64,000 nt of DNA from Promerops cafer (lineage: Eukaryota > Chordata > Aves > Passeriformes > Nectariniidae): positions 832,567 to 896,566 of the forward strand of contig VZSE01006618.1 in the NCBI GenBank assembly GCA_013398275.1, written 5' to 3'. Position numbers and translations under genes: made by a program. The notes under the pieces were generated by a model. It was given only the letters and a program-made list of their open reading frames with translations. It did no database searches and was not told the DNA's origin. Position 1 is the stretch's first letter, and each line of letters begins with the position of its first letter. Shown in pieces: positions 25,081 through 37,700 of this stretch.

Positions 25081-27788
25081 AAAATTCCCACACAGGATTT
25101 GAAACACAAATGAAGACTTTTCCTACTTAAGCATTTTTTATGATGTGGAAAGAATGTAATTTTAAAACAAGATCTATGCTTCAAACCCAACTTTTTTGAG
25201 CTAGGGCTGTGGAAATAGGTTTAGCATTATCACTTAGAATTTCTACTAGTCTTGCTCCGGTTGAAGAGCTGCTTCACTAGCTTTTGGAAGGAATTGAACT
25301 GGCAACCCTCTAGAGTCTGGATGAAAAGATATTGCTGATGCTAGCCAAATGCAGTCTTTTTATTCAAAGAATTTGGAGTTTGTGATTTATTATTAAGACA
25401 AATGAGTGTCAAAAGGAGGTTGCCCTCTGTTCATTTAATGAAAACAGAAAGTGCCATTGAAGCAATTCTCTTTTACTTGGGCTAGATTATTGCTTTTACC
25501 CAAAATAAACTCTTAATGTTACATACTGTAACAGCTTTCTAATTACAAATTATAATTTTTTTTATATGTATCAAGGTTTTTAAGTGGTAATTTTCATAAA
25601 AAGCTGTTGAATTATAAAAAAAATCTGGCACAGAACAAATATGTATCCATGCTCCCTGGGTTCTAAGTTCTAAAAGCAGGTTTTTTTTTTGGTCTCACTA
25701 ATTTCCTTAAATACTTGATTATACATTGCTTGTGTTGGAGAACTTCCAAATAAGCTGAGGACACTGAGCTATTTCTTGAACAAAAATAGCATATAGAATC
25801 GGTCTTTGAAGACATCCAAAGTGCTTACATTAGTAGGAATTGTGACTACTGGTGAAGGAAAAACCACTTTTCACTTTTGTCTGCACTAGTACAAAACGAT
25901 CAAAGTTAGAAAACTGCCTTTTTCTTTAGAAACCAGTTTAAAAAAAGTGAAATGCAGTATGATCTTGTAATTACAGTTAGGCTGCCTGGCTGTGCTGTTT
26001 TACATGCCAAAAAATCCTTTCATCTAAGAGGCATTAGTGTAAAGTTTAGGCAGGCATCTGTTGTTTCTTATGATGTGCCATTAATAGCTTCAAGCAAGTA
26101 TAGTATTGAGTCAGCTTTAAAGTGATTCTAAACTTTTTCTCTCCCTTTCTCAGAGATGTATCAAAATGCAGCAATAATAAAAAGCAAAAATCATTAATTC
26201 CCAAACAAATAATAAATCAGAAGCCCCAAACTTAGAATAAGTACTTCTGAAGTATCAAAGATTTCTGTCATTTCAAGGTAGCCAGGATATTATGCTGCAA
26301 GATTTTTATGCTTCAGCAAAAACTCCTATATGTAGCTGTGCATTGAGATAAAAGTCATCAAGTCAGTGGGGTTAGGAGATGTAAACAATAATTTATAGTG
26401 AGTCTCCTCTAATGGTAAATACTCATAGTAATACATTAGGAAAGCTGATAGAGTTACAAAACATTAAAAGAGAGGAATACCCTTGAATATCCTTTTGAGA
26501 CCATGAGGCAAATTTATTCTAATATGTTGAAGTGCTAAAGTAGATCTGTGATACAAATTCTTCCCTGTCATAATATGTCACAATGAGTGCCTTGTCAATT
26601 TTAGCTAATTACCACTGCCAGTAATCCCAATAAGACATTACCTTAAAAATAGCTTATGATCTCATGGGTACTGGAAAATTAAACTCCCCTGCTGCTGTAT
26701 CTATTTTTTCCATCTCTCTACATTCAAATTATCAGAAAAGTTTAAATTCCCCTAAGTTCTCTAAAAAATAATTGTAGTATCGTAGTAATTTCATATTTCA
26801 GTCTGGCTGATGAATTTGAATATAAATTCATTCAGTCTTCTCTGAGTTGTTAGACTGAACATGCTGCATGGGGATAAATACAAGCAGGGGGTGAGCTATT
26901 GGCTTTTTCTTACTTCAAACTGCTCAATTCTGACTAATCTAAGAGATTTATTGCCACTCTTTTCTGAGGGATGGATTCACCATTTGCTCTACTTTTTTTT
27001 TGTGTAGAGGATCTAATGAGTACTCTCTGCTTTTAAAGAACACCTTTCTACAAAAGGTTAATCCACAAGTTGTTTTCTGTACACTTTAACTCATTTTGAT
27101 TCTTTTTATTTTCTTATTAAATAAGAAGACTACTGCAAAAAGCAAACCTAAGAAACAAATCACCATCAAACATTATTTTGCATTAAAATGAAGCTTTCTT
27201 GCTTTGATTTGAAATAATAACAGGAAAGACTGTTAAGCTGAGAAGAGTCTTCAGTAGCTAATGAGCAAAGAAACTCCAGAACATCAGCTATTTGCATTTA
27301 TGTTGAAACTGAGTCAAAGAAATAATTGCTAGACAAAGACAACTTTGAAAAATATTAAACCATTTCAAAATTAAACAAAAAATAAAAAAAGTGAAATAGA
27401 TTAAAATCAATGAACAAATATAGAAATCAAGAAATGACATTGCATTGCCAATGTACCTTTATTTGAGTGAAAATGAGTGAAGGGAAGAAGATATTAGCAA
27501 TCAAGGTGAAATCTAAATTAAAATGAAGGTGATAGCAAAAAATTAAATGGTTGCAGTATGAAATCTAATTTTCTCAAGCGGGAAGCCATGAGTAAGCCAT
27601 ACTGGTTTAATGGGTAATAAAGCATGGGTGATAAAGGATCAAAAGTGAAACAGAATAACATAATGACAGTAAATGCATATTTTTTTTTTTAATTGGTGTG
27701 GTTTTTAAAAAGATGTATGTATGCAAGATTAATATTTTAGGCTTGCTTACTATGACTTAGTAATGGACAATGGTTTTAAATTGATAAA
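25081..27788. other. Gene-desert sequence, no gene recognised
   Basis: AT-rich and free of recognisable repeats. The part at 25440-26120 and the part at 27100-27380 (homeodomain-like TAAT cores and an octamer ATTTGCAT near 27290) look like the kind of sequence that can be conserved enhancer DNA. Without an alignment this is only a suggestion. Confidence 0.4.
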
Positions 27789-28031
27789 GAGTAGGTTTGG
27801 AATTGGTTGTTGGAAGTTCTTTACTGTGAGGGTCATGAGGCATTGGAACAGGTTGTTCAGAGCAGCTGCAGATGCCCCATCCCTGGGAGTGTTCAAGGCC
27901 AGGTTGGATGGGGCTTTGAGCAATCTGGTCTAATTGAAGGTTTGCCTGCTCAGGTGGCAAGGTTGGAACTGGATGATCACTTAGATCCCTTCTTACCCAA
28001 ACCATTCTATGGGTCCCTAGGATTCTGTGGT
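27789..28031 (+). mobile_element. CR1 LINE, 3' end fragment
   Basis: A plus-strand 3' UTR with TTTACTGTGAGGGTCATGAG, GGCATTGGAACAGGTTG, CCCCATCCCTGGGAGTGTTC, GGCCAGGTTGGATGGGGC and a terminal CCAAACCATTCTATGGG, then a degraded second tail unit GATTCTGTGG. Strongly 5'-truncated to about 240 bp. Confidence 0.92.
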
Positions 28032-31000
28032 TTAGTTTTAGATAGTAAGAAGAAATGAATCATGGAAAGAATATCAGCTAGGAAGGCATAAGACTGAATA
28101 ACTTTTCCACTTGCCCAGTGTTCATTCAGTATAAAAGACCATGCATTAGGGGCCAAATTAATTTTTTTCTGAATATTTACTGGTTTATGCATTGTTGGTT
28201 TTTAGCAGTGGTTACAAAGGTTCAGATAGAAAAGGAGAGATAGAAAAACAACTTAATCTTTGGATATCTACAGCCAAGTCCAGAACAAAATGTTGATTAA
28301 AGTTGGCAAAGTGTTAAATTTTGCGTTACAGCTCACTGCACATGAAATCAGCTTGAAGATCTCACCTAAGACCTTAGTAAATAATCATGGCTAGCACATC
28401 TCTGTAGGGGCCCTATAAATGATAGTTTTGTCAACATGAGCAAAGTGTATGTTGCTTGTTCCAAGGGTTTTGCAATTTCTACAAGATATGAGAAATAGCT
28501 ACATAACTCATAATGACAATGAAGAAAACAGGTCTGCGCACTCAATTTCGAAGGCACAGAAGAACAGGCTGACTGCTCTAGGTGTTTGAAGCACAGATTT
28601 CTTGTCTGGCACACTTCTGATGTGCAGAATGGTTTCAATGGCCTGTTCTCATGCACTCAAAATTATATGTACTTATATGTACTACTGCACCCATTTGTCT
28701 GATGTGGCATTTTTCAGTTGATTAGGGCTTGTATTGGAGGCTTGTGTTGGAAACACGAAGTTATAATCAGGCAAAGGTGTAACACTGAAGAATTGGTAAG
28801 ATCTTGAGGTTCCTGGGGAAAAACAAACAGTAAAAGAAATGAAGGAGTATGACAAATTTACGAGAAGTCAGAAATTGTATGACAAGAAATCAGAAGCTGA
28901 TAAATAGATAAAAAAGGGAGATGTTCTATCATTTGTAAGTGTGCAAGATGTGCAAGTGTGCAGTAAAATTGCTATAGGAGAAGACCAAAGAGAATTTTAA
29001 TCACCGATATTGCAAACCCCCTGGATTTTGAGGACATTAAAAGCAAACAACAGCAGACTGGATACTGGATATGGTAGAGGAGAGACCAAAAAGATTATAG
29101 TTAGGAATCTCTACAAAACAGCTTTATTAGCTATTTGGACAGCTGAAGGGGAACTGATTAGGATAAAAAAATTGTAAACAACAAAATAAATGAGAACATA
29201 CAGCTATTGTGAAAGCAAATGTTTCCTGGGGTTAGCTGTCAAAATTGATAAAGCTGAACAGTCTCTTTATTACTTACATAGCTTCTTTTAATGCTTTAAT
29301 AGTTCATGACAGGAGATAAAAATGAACTTCTTTTCCTATCAGTCACAGGAATTTTATTGGGTGACAGTGTAATAACATTTTGTGCTGCAATGGTCAGTTA
29401 AATCTCTGCAAAGTTATGATTGATATTCATCTCATTTGCATTTTTTGACCTTTATTGTGGAGGTTTTTTTCCTACAAAGCTACTGCATTTAATTTCTTCT
29501 TCATCCAATATTCTAGCACCTGACCTAATTGTGACACCATGATTCTGAAAGTAGTTACTTAACCGCTTTGGGCAGCCAAGGTCCACAGGTGAAAGTTTGA
29601 GCAGCCTGAGAGGATATGAAGTACGTGCTCTCTAGCCCATTATCATATAGCACTTTGGAGAATATGGAGTTCTAGAATAGCCTAGTTGAACAAAACCATT
29701 CCTTGAATTAAAGGTTTATATAAGTTTGACATAGAAAGGGCCCATGGTTTGTTTAAGAAAGGGTTTGAGTTCTTACTCTGTCCATCATAATGACATTATA
29801 GTGGAAGCAAAACCACAGTTAAGCAAACATGCTGACCTCCTCTAGGCCCTGAGGCTCTCTTTGATTCTTATATAGTGATATACTGGAGGCATGAAATTGT
29901 ACACAATTTTTTCTGTTGACGACAGTCCTGTGTTTAATATTGCCATACAGAGATCAATTTAACCGCATGTACTTCTGGCATGTGGTTTTGGACTTCATCC
30001 TAATGTGTCATATTGCTAAAAGTCACATGTACTGATTTGAAGTGTGAATTTAGATGTATATCTCAAGGAGGAATATGGAGTACAAGTTTTTTCTACTGAA
30101 ATATGGACTGGTGTATTTCTGTTTATGGTTCTCACATGTTCACACATTCCACGCTTAACAGGGACAAGGGTTGGTGGAGTGGTCTGAGGTATTTTTTTAT
30201 CTTCAGCAGTCATAATTTCCATCGTGCATTGTACAGGACCCTGCCCTGAATAAACCTGTGTGAAATAACAAGTTGCAGCTTTGTAACTGATTTAGTGAAA
30301 CTTCATACATAAGAACAAATCATTATTACCTGCATTTTGAGTAGCCTTAAGTATGCTTTTTAAATTAAGTAGGTAGAGTCTTGATAAAGCAATGATTTTT
30401 TCTTATTACTTGTATGTGTTCCAAGCTTTGTTTCTTTACTTACAGAAATAAGAAGTGAAATAGTGTTAATGTTTGTTAAAAGTTAATAGTGAAAATTAAA
30501 GGGAAACGGTCTGTAAATCAGTTTGTGTTTCATCTTAGGTTGTGAATAACTTTCAGTTCCAAAATGGTAACTTTTCAGCAAATCTCTTTTGCCTTTAAAT
30601 GCATCTCAGATAAGTTATGTTAGTGCTGTTCATTAAAAAGAATGAAGTGGTAATGTTGCATTTGGGGAAACAAAATAATATTTACATATTTTCTTTTCAG
30701 AACAGGACTGCATTTTAACTTTACCTTTACAATAATACCATTAATTTAGAATATGAAAACAATGAAATAATTGGGACCAAATTTTCTTACATCTTGTAGG
30801 CAGCTGGTGGAACTAGTGCCTTCAGTTCAAATTTCTGTGTTTTAGATTCATTAGAAATGAATCCAGCTTGTCTGCTCTCATCTTGCAGAACAGTACAGTT
30901 TGTTCCCAAATTTTAACTTACATATGAAAATAATGGAAAAGCTTTTAGTCCTTGAGATAATGTAAACATTTTAAATTGGTGTGATTATCAGAGTCATGGA

Positions 31001-34000
31001 TGTGCTATTTTACTCAAATAATTACAACTGCGCTGTCTAGTATGAGTGCAGTGTCCTATCCCTGTGTTTTCTGAGGGTATAAATTCCCTCAAAAACCCTT
31101 TAATATCATAAAAGTGTGTTTATATTCTGGCACTGTTCTCTTTTCCAGCTCTGATGGAACTGCTACATCAGTGCAACTTGGAAGTTGTACAAGTGGTGTT
31201 TCATGGTTACTACTTTATGCAAACACTGAAAGTATGAGCGGTAGATAAACACTGACCATTAGTGTGTTTGCTGGCCAGGAACAGGCCAAGGCAGTTGTTC
31301 TGGATAGACAATATCAACTCTTCAGCTACATGTTTCTGCTTATGGAGAGTAATGGGTTTTTCTGCATTTATCTATCCAATGTTTATGTTTATAGACATTT
31401 TTGTTGTGTTGGAATCTAATTAGGCGCTGTATTTGTGCCAGTCTGGCAAAATCACTAGATCTGCATGAAGACTCTGGCTTCAGGAATAATCAGATCTCTA
31501 GATGGGAGTTGTTAAGAAACAAATATCCAAGATTGAGACATAACTTTTTGCAGCCTGAATAGAGAAATATTGTTGTATTTTGTTCAACTGTTTTGTTCCT
31601 CATAAATTGGCATACCAAAACTCTTCACAAAACCATCATCCTCCACTGGGGGCTTGATTGTTCCAATTATCTGGTAAAGCTGGTTTATACATTCTAGTAA
31701 TCTCTAGAGCTCTTTAATTCTGTAATTACACTAAGAGTATCATGCCAAGCCACCTTAATCTAGTGTTTCTGATAGCTGTTGAGGAGTTTTAACAGACAAT
31801 TCTCATCATAAGCCACCATGACTGAATATTGACTTATGAATGTTGTGTAGAAATTTGTTAAGCATGTTTTTTAAAGCAGGGATTTCACTAGAAAACAGTA
31901 CATTGTCCTTTTTCATTCACACATAGGTAAATCTCTCTCTTAGACTTAGAAAAAGGCAAATTCCAGTGTTATTTCTTTTTATGTATCAGAAACGAGGAAG
32001 CATGAATAATGTCTTAAAGAAGAATGTTCTAGGATATATATTCCTAAATATGTGGGCATTCCAGATTTGTGGTAAACAATTGCAATTTTTTTTTTCCCAT
32101 ATAGAACACATAAATTTGGCTATAACCATGATGAAACAAAAGGGGAAAATGTATAACACTCCATACTTCATACCTGCTGTTCCCACAACAGCCATGTCAG
32201 GTATGGGCAACAACGAGGCTGACATCTTGTGTTACCTCCCCACCAGAATGACACTCATATTCTGTCCATATTGTTGTCTCTGGCAAAGTGCAAGGGCAGG
32301 GAAAAACAATGAGAAGGGTAAACTCTTAAACTGTATCATTGCAAGTTGCCTGAGATTACGAGTGAGGCGTTTTAGAGAGAAGAGAGAGTGTAGACAGATC
32401 TGACCAAGTTTATTGTGGTATTTGGTATTGTGGTATCAGTGTACATAACCAGTTTCCAAGAGGCATGCCTGCCTTCTTCCTGTACAGTGTGGTGGCCATC
32501 AGCTTCATCCTGTAAAATGCTAGGCTACATCTTTGAATATCTTAAACTTCCACTGGCCTTACTTGGAGAAGAGTATTCATTACTTCTGAAGTAATGCTTC
32601 TGAATTCATGCTTTAAATAACAGAGATGAAAGGGTCTGAAGGTCTATTTTTTTCCAAAGCAGCCAGAATTTAGGAGGTATGCAGCAGGATTTCTGTGGTG
32701 ACATTTCCCAGCCCACCACCTCTTGTCCTTCTAAATGGCAATTAGAAATGTTGACATTCTCCTCTAACGATGTATGAGTAAGGCGAGTTACTTTTTCTAA
32801 AAGATTGGAAGTGGTTTATACAGTCTTTGCAACTAGATCTTGGGCAGACTGGATCTTATAAAGGTAGACCTCAATGAAACTCATGCCTGATATTTATAAA
32901 TTATTTAGTATTCAATCATCCTGGCAGAGTTATGATGCTAGTAATGATGTTCATTTGTTATGTGCCTGACATATTCCAAAAGCCAATACAGATAACACAC
33001 ATTGTGTTCATAGGAAATCAGTGCTAGTTTTGAGGATATCTGAGCCTGCATTTGGATGCTCTGGGGATTTTGAGAATAGTAGCTTGTTGGTCAGCTCTGA
33101 CAAGTAAACAAAAATGTTTCCAGAACCATAACACTTCTGTGAAATAAAAAGTGTAAATTAAACAAATCTTTACATAAATTGACAAGAATCCAAATGTGTT
33201 TTAATACTGAAAACTCTGTAACATATTTTGTGGAATATCCTTGCCTCACAGCAGTTATGCACTTTTCAGTATATGTATGCTTGAATAGAAAATATAGAGA
33301 TATTTACATTCTGTTCCCTTAACTATTAGTATAAATCCTTCCCCCTGTGATACAGCTGGGTAGGCTTAGTTTTTAAGGTGTGAAGAGCAACCATCAAATA
33401 AAAAATCAAATTTATTTAACTCAATCAAGTTAAGTGTTATTGACCTCTCCAAAGAGTGCTTTTTATTTCAGTATGCTGGGGAAAGTGACACAATAATGGG
33501 CTTTTCACTCTGGTAAATGCCACTTTGAAATAATTTAGTTGATTACTCTTCCCTAGATTAACCCCATTATCCAGTCAGCTTTTGTTTAAGCATCCCATAA
33601 GGGCTTACCAAACAGAGTAGCAATTTAGCGGTCAGACATTGATTCATATTTCTCTAAAAGTATTTAGTATTGTGTGTTGGTGACAAAATGCCTCCTCCTG
33701 CATTGTCCCCACACTCACACCTCCGCTCCCTTGCATTGTCTCTGATGAGCAGTATGATTTGTCCTAAGGTAAGAGTACCAAGTGTGAATTGCAGGGGGCA
33801 CTCAGGGTGATCCCATGATGAATGCACTTCAGAGATGAGGGAGCTGTGACGATTGTGGTGGGCTTTGGTGCACACTGGCCTGCAAGAGCTTATAGAATGC
33901 TGCTGGAGACTGAGCTCACCGGTCTCCTGAGGTTGCAGGCAGCTTCCAGAAGGATCTGCCCCCACCCACCCTGTTCCCTTCACTCCCCTGCTTCCTTCTC

Positions 34001-34399
34001 CCCCACCTCCAGGCAGGAATGTCTGCTAGGTACATCCAGCCATGACACTGGAAAGACTCACTCTTGAATGGATAAGTAAAAGATCCCGATTACCTACAGA
34101 GATAAAATCTTAAAGTAGTTCCATAAGTACTTTGTTGCTTTGTAGCTGTGCATTCTGCAAGGTCAAAGCCTGTACGTTTCTAGGGTGATCTGTTTATATT
34201 TTATCTCTTTAGACCTATTTATACTATATACTGCATTGACAATATTTAGATACTTTATTAGCAACAAACCTAAAAATAATCATCCACATAACCTAATGAA
34301 GAGGCTTTTCTCTACTGTTCTGACACATTAAAATTAAGAAGAGCCTGGGCCTATCTGTTTGACACCTGTCCTTATTTGTATGTATTAATAAGATTGCCT
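28032..34399. other. Gene-desert sequence, no gene recognised
   Basis: AT-rich. The 145-codon frame at 31966-32403 is the longest non-repeat frame of the desert but begins at GTG, has no recognisable domain and is not supported as a gene. A GC-richer patch at 33680-34060 remains unassigned. Purine-rich sequence at 28800-29160 shows no element signature. Confidence 0.45.
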
Positions 34400-34730
34400 C
34401 TTCATCTTCCTGAGCTTGGAGGAAGAAACGCTTGACTAATAACCAGCTTTCTTAGGCCAATCTTCCCTCCAAGGCTTTATCCCAAGACACTTTACCAATC
34501 AGATCCCTGAAAAGGCCTGAATTCCAGGGTAGTGAGCTTTCTGTGTACACTTCTTGCTGCCCCAAGGATCTTGGACTCCATTTCATGGTCACTGCAGCCA
34601 AGGCTGCCCTTGAGCTTCACATCCCCACAGCCTCTCCTTGTTGGTGTGAACAAAACCCAGCATAACACCTCTCCTTTTTAACTCCTTTATCACTTGGAGA
34701 AAGAAGTTTTCAAGATAAGAAATCTTTTGG
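34400..34730 (-). mobile_element. Probable CR1-type LINE internal fragment
   Basis: The run TTTCATGGTCACTGCAGCCA / AGGCTGCCCTTGAGCTTCAC, then CCTCTCCTTGTTGGTG and CTCCTTTATCACTTGGAGAA, matches a phrase order I know from avian interspersed repeats of the CR1 group, here in reverse orientation and interrupted by stops. The edges are soft. It lies upstream of the reverse-transcriptase region, so no 3' tail is expected. Confidence 0.55.
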
Positions 34731-37700
34731 TGGAGTTAACTTTCTTCATAGCATTTTCCCACTTCTTCATTTTTCCTACTTCTTTCCTTTGCTTTTAAAT
34801 TGTCTTAACACATTTATGCTCCTTCAATTCTCTTCCCTATCTCCCTCTAGGGGTGAGTGAACAATGAGATGAGGACTTACTTACCAACAAGGGCCAACCC
34901 AGCAGTTTGTTGGTAAATATGAATACTGTTTTGAGAGTTGAAAAAAGAGTAAACTTCTATTCTTACTAACAGTTATATCATTTACTATAACATTCAGAAC
35001 TTAACCAGATTTCACTTCCCTTCACCAGATGCACATACCACTGATAATTTTTAATTTTGGAGGTTTTTTTAGTGTCAATTATTTGTCAAGGAAATACTGC
35101 AAATGCAAAACTTTATTACTTATCTAGCAAAGCATTTATTCGCATATTTCACTCCAAACTTAGCCAACACTGTGAAAAATGAGTCTTAATGTTTGATTCA
35201 ATGAGTCAGATTACGCATGAAGGTAAGAATGCATTTTAATATTTTTCTGGACTAGCACCATGCAGTACGTGTTCTTTCCAATGTGTAGATCTACAAATAA
35301 GGAGGCCACTTTGAAGTCCACACACTTACAGGAGTGAAAGGAGGATTTTTAATAAACTGGGTGTATTTAATCTTAATTTGATAAAAAGCATAAAAAGAAA
35401 AAAACCCTCTCTGTGCAGTAGCGTCCAGTTGGCTGGATTGCAAATGGCTATCTGGCTGAGCTCCAGATCTCTCCTCATTACAATTTCAGCACTGTGGGAT
35501 AGTTAAAGAGTAGAGGAGAAACAGCCCATGTTTAAAGTAATGTTGCTTATATTGCTGCTTAGCCAAGGAATTAATAGCTGGCCTCTGGGGAATGTGGTTG
35601 GCATCTGGTTCATGGCATGATTGAGGGCACTGCTACAGAAGCTAGAATACCAGCTATCTTATTAATAAGTTGCCCTCATGTACATATTTATTACACACTG
35701 TATCTTCTGTCAGAACTGTTATTTGTGTGCAGAGTTTTTATTTATGGTTCTATCCCCTTGCATTATTTATCTACAGTGACCAAATATAAACACTGAAAGG
35801 TAGATGTACTGTATAAAAAAATGTTTGGCTGATTGACTGAGTGAATCAATATTCATATTTATATTGTATATATCACCCAAGGCCCCCTCAGGGCTTTCCT
35901 GTAATTACAAGAAGTAATAAAATATTGCCTTAAAAAGCCAACATAAATGCTAAATCCTGAATTTATTAGCCTGAGAACTCTGCATCAGCACTCTCCAATT
36001 TTAAAAGTGCCAAAGCAAAAACTATTCATGTATCACAAGGATAGAAGTAGCCAACAGGGATTTTTAAAAATCTGGTGGAAAGATAGTTTGGAAAAGATAG
36101 ATTTATAGAGAGAAAATAGTAATATGATTCTGCTTCAGATTTTATTTGCTGCAAAAGGAGTATTTTTATGGCTTCATCTTCATCACAATTCCCACTCCTG
36201 CCCATGCTGTCACAGCAAGTCACTGGATGTTGTTGCCATGGCGACAGCAAATCGGGGGGAAAATCTGCTTTTTGAAAAATTAAGCTTACATTGACAAGGA
36301 TAATGTCAAAATCATTGGTTTAACTCTAATGTAACTCCACCATTTGTAAAACAAGTTCAGTTTCCCTGAAGCTAGTGGAGCTGTGCTGCTCAAAAATTAG
36401 TCAAAATCAGATCACGTTCAGAACCAGAAATGAGATGATTGTAAGGAGCAGAAGTAGACCCAGAAAAAGCATGTATAATGGTTGAGTAGGTTTTAGCAAC
36501 GAAAATGGATGTAAAATGATATGTTGAGTTAGAAGTTCAGGTTCAGACTCACAATTTGCAGCTGATCACATTTTCTTTGGTGGGTCTGCTGGATCTGGAC
36601 ACTGTCGGTCCCTATGGCTGAGCTACCTCTCCAGTGCAATACCTGGCCTTGAGTCTACTTTGCCATGCCAAGCACCAACTTCTTTAGAAGGACAGTGCAT
36701 AAGTAGTGTAAAAGTGAGAAACTGAGATGTTATTCAGGAGTAAGAATTGCAGATGAGGATTTAAATAACATACTTCAGACAGGTTAATATGTGCCTAACA
36801 AGTTATTTCAGTGACTGGCTGGAGACCTTTTATGTTATCAACAAGTGAAGTATTTGCTGAACTACTCTTAACTGCAGATTTTTTTTCTTTTTTTTTTTCA
36901 GTGTAGTTGCCATCTCTTTTCTCAGCTCAGAATCTTGGAAACTTCTTTACATTAAATTTTATTATCCTTACTCCCAGACATTTATCCTGCTCAACACTGA
37001 TTTCATTATGTTTATTCTAGCTTTTTGTGCTGTGGAAAGTTGAGTACAGCTTCCAACGCATTGCTTTGTGTTGCAGAAGCAGCGAGAGAAGCGTTTGACT
37101 AGAGTGACCAGCCAGAAGTAGGAATGTACTATAGGCTGGCTCCCATAAACATTTTTTGTTGCATGTACATACCATCCTTTGACACAGCCAAGCTGTGTCT
37201 GATGTGCCCACTGGGGCTCATGCAGCCCAATGGCGTGGCATTTCTGCCCAGCAAATCACTGGATCTCGAATCAAACTGTCAAGTTGTATACAAACCATTT
37301 CAGAGAAGCATGAATCAATTAGGTCAAATATCATCTCAAACAGCTCAAATGTTGGCAGCAAAGGTGATAGAATCAAGGTCCAGTTTGCAAATTAATGAAC
37401 TAATGAACATGACCGCTCAGTACCGAATATAAAAGCTATTTGGTGATCTGAGTTTTGCTGTGGGCTTGAGCACCTTTCAGGAATTCTCAGTTTTAACCTC
37501 ATCCTAGCAGTGGGAAGTACATTTTAATTGGGCATTCTGCCCCATACTTAATTTCTTATTCTTAGGTAAGAAGATAGTAAATCCTTGTAATTTCTCTTGT
37601 CTGTGGTGAGCTATTAGCTATTCCTATACATCAAGTGACACCTAAAGCTGGATATTAAGCTCCTGTATGTCTGCTGTTAAAGGTGTCATTTGTGGCATGT

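Noticed and set aside
31966..32403. 145-codon plus-strand frame
   Set aside because: It begins at GTG, has no recognisable domain and no promoter or splice context; in 64 kb a frame of this length can arise by chance.
33790..33815. Possible CTCF site (GCAGGGGGCACT)
   Set aside because: Only the right half of the CTCF core matches; the CCA start is missing.
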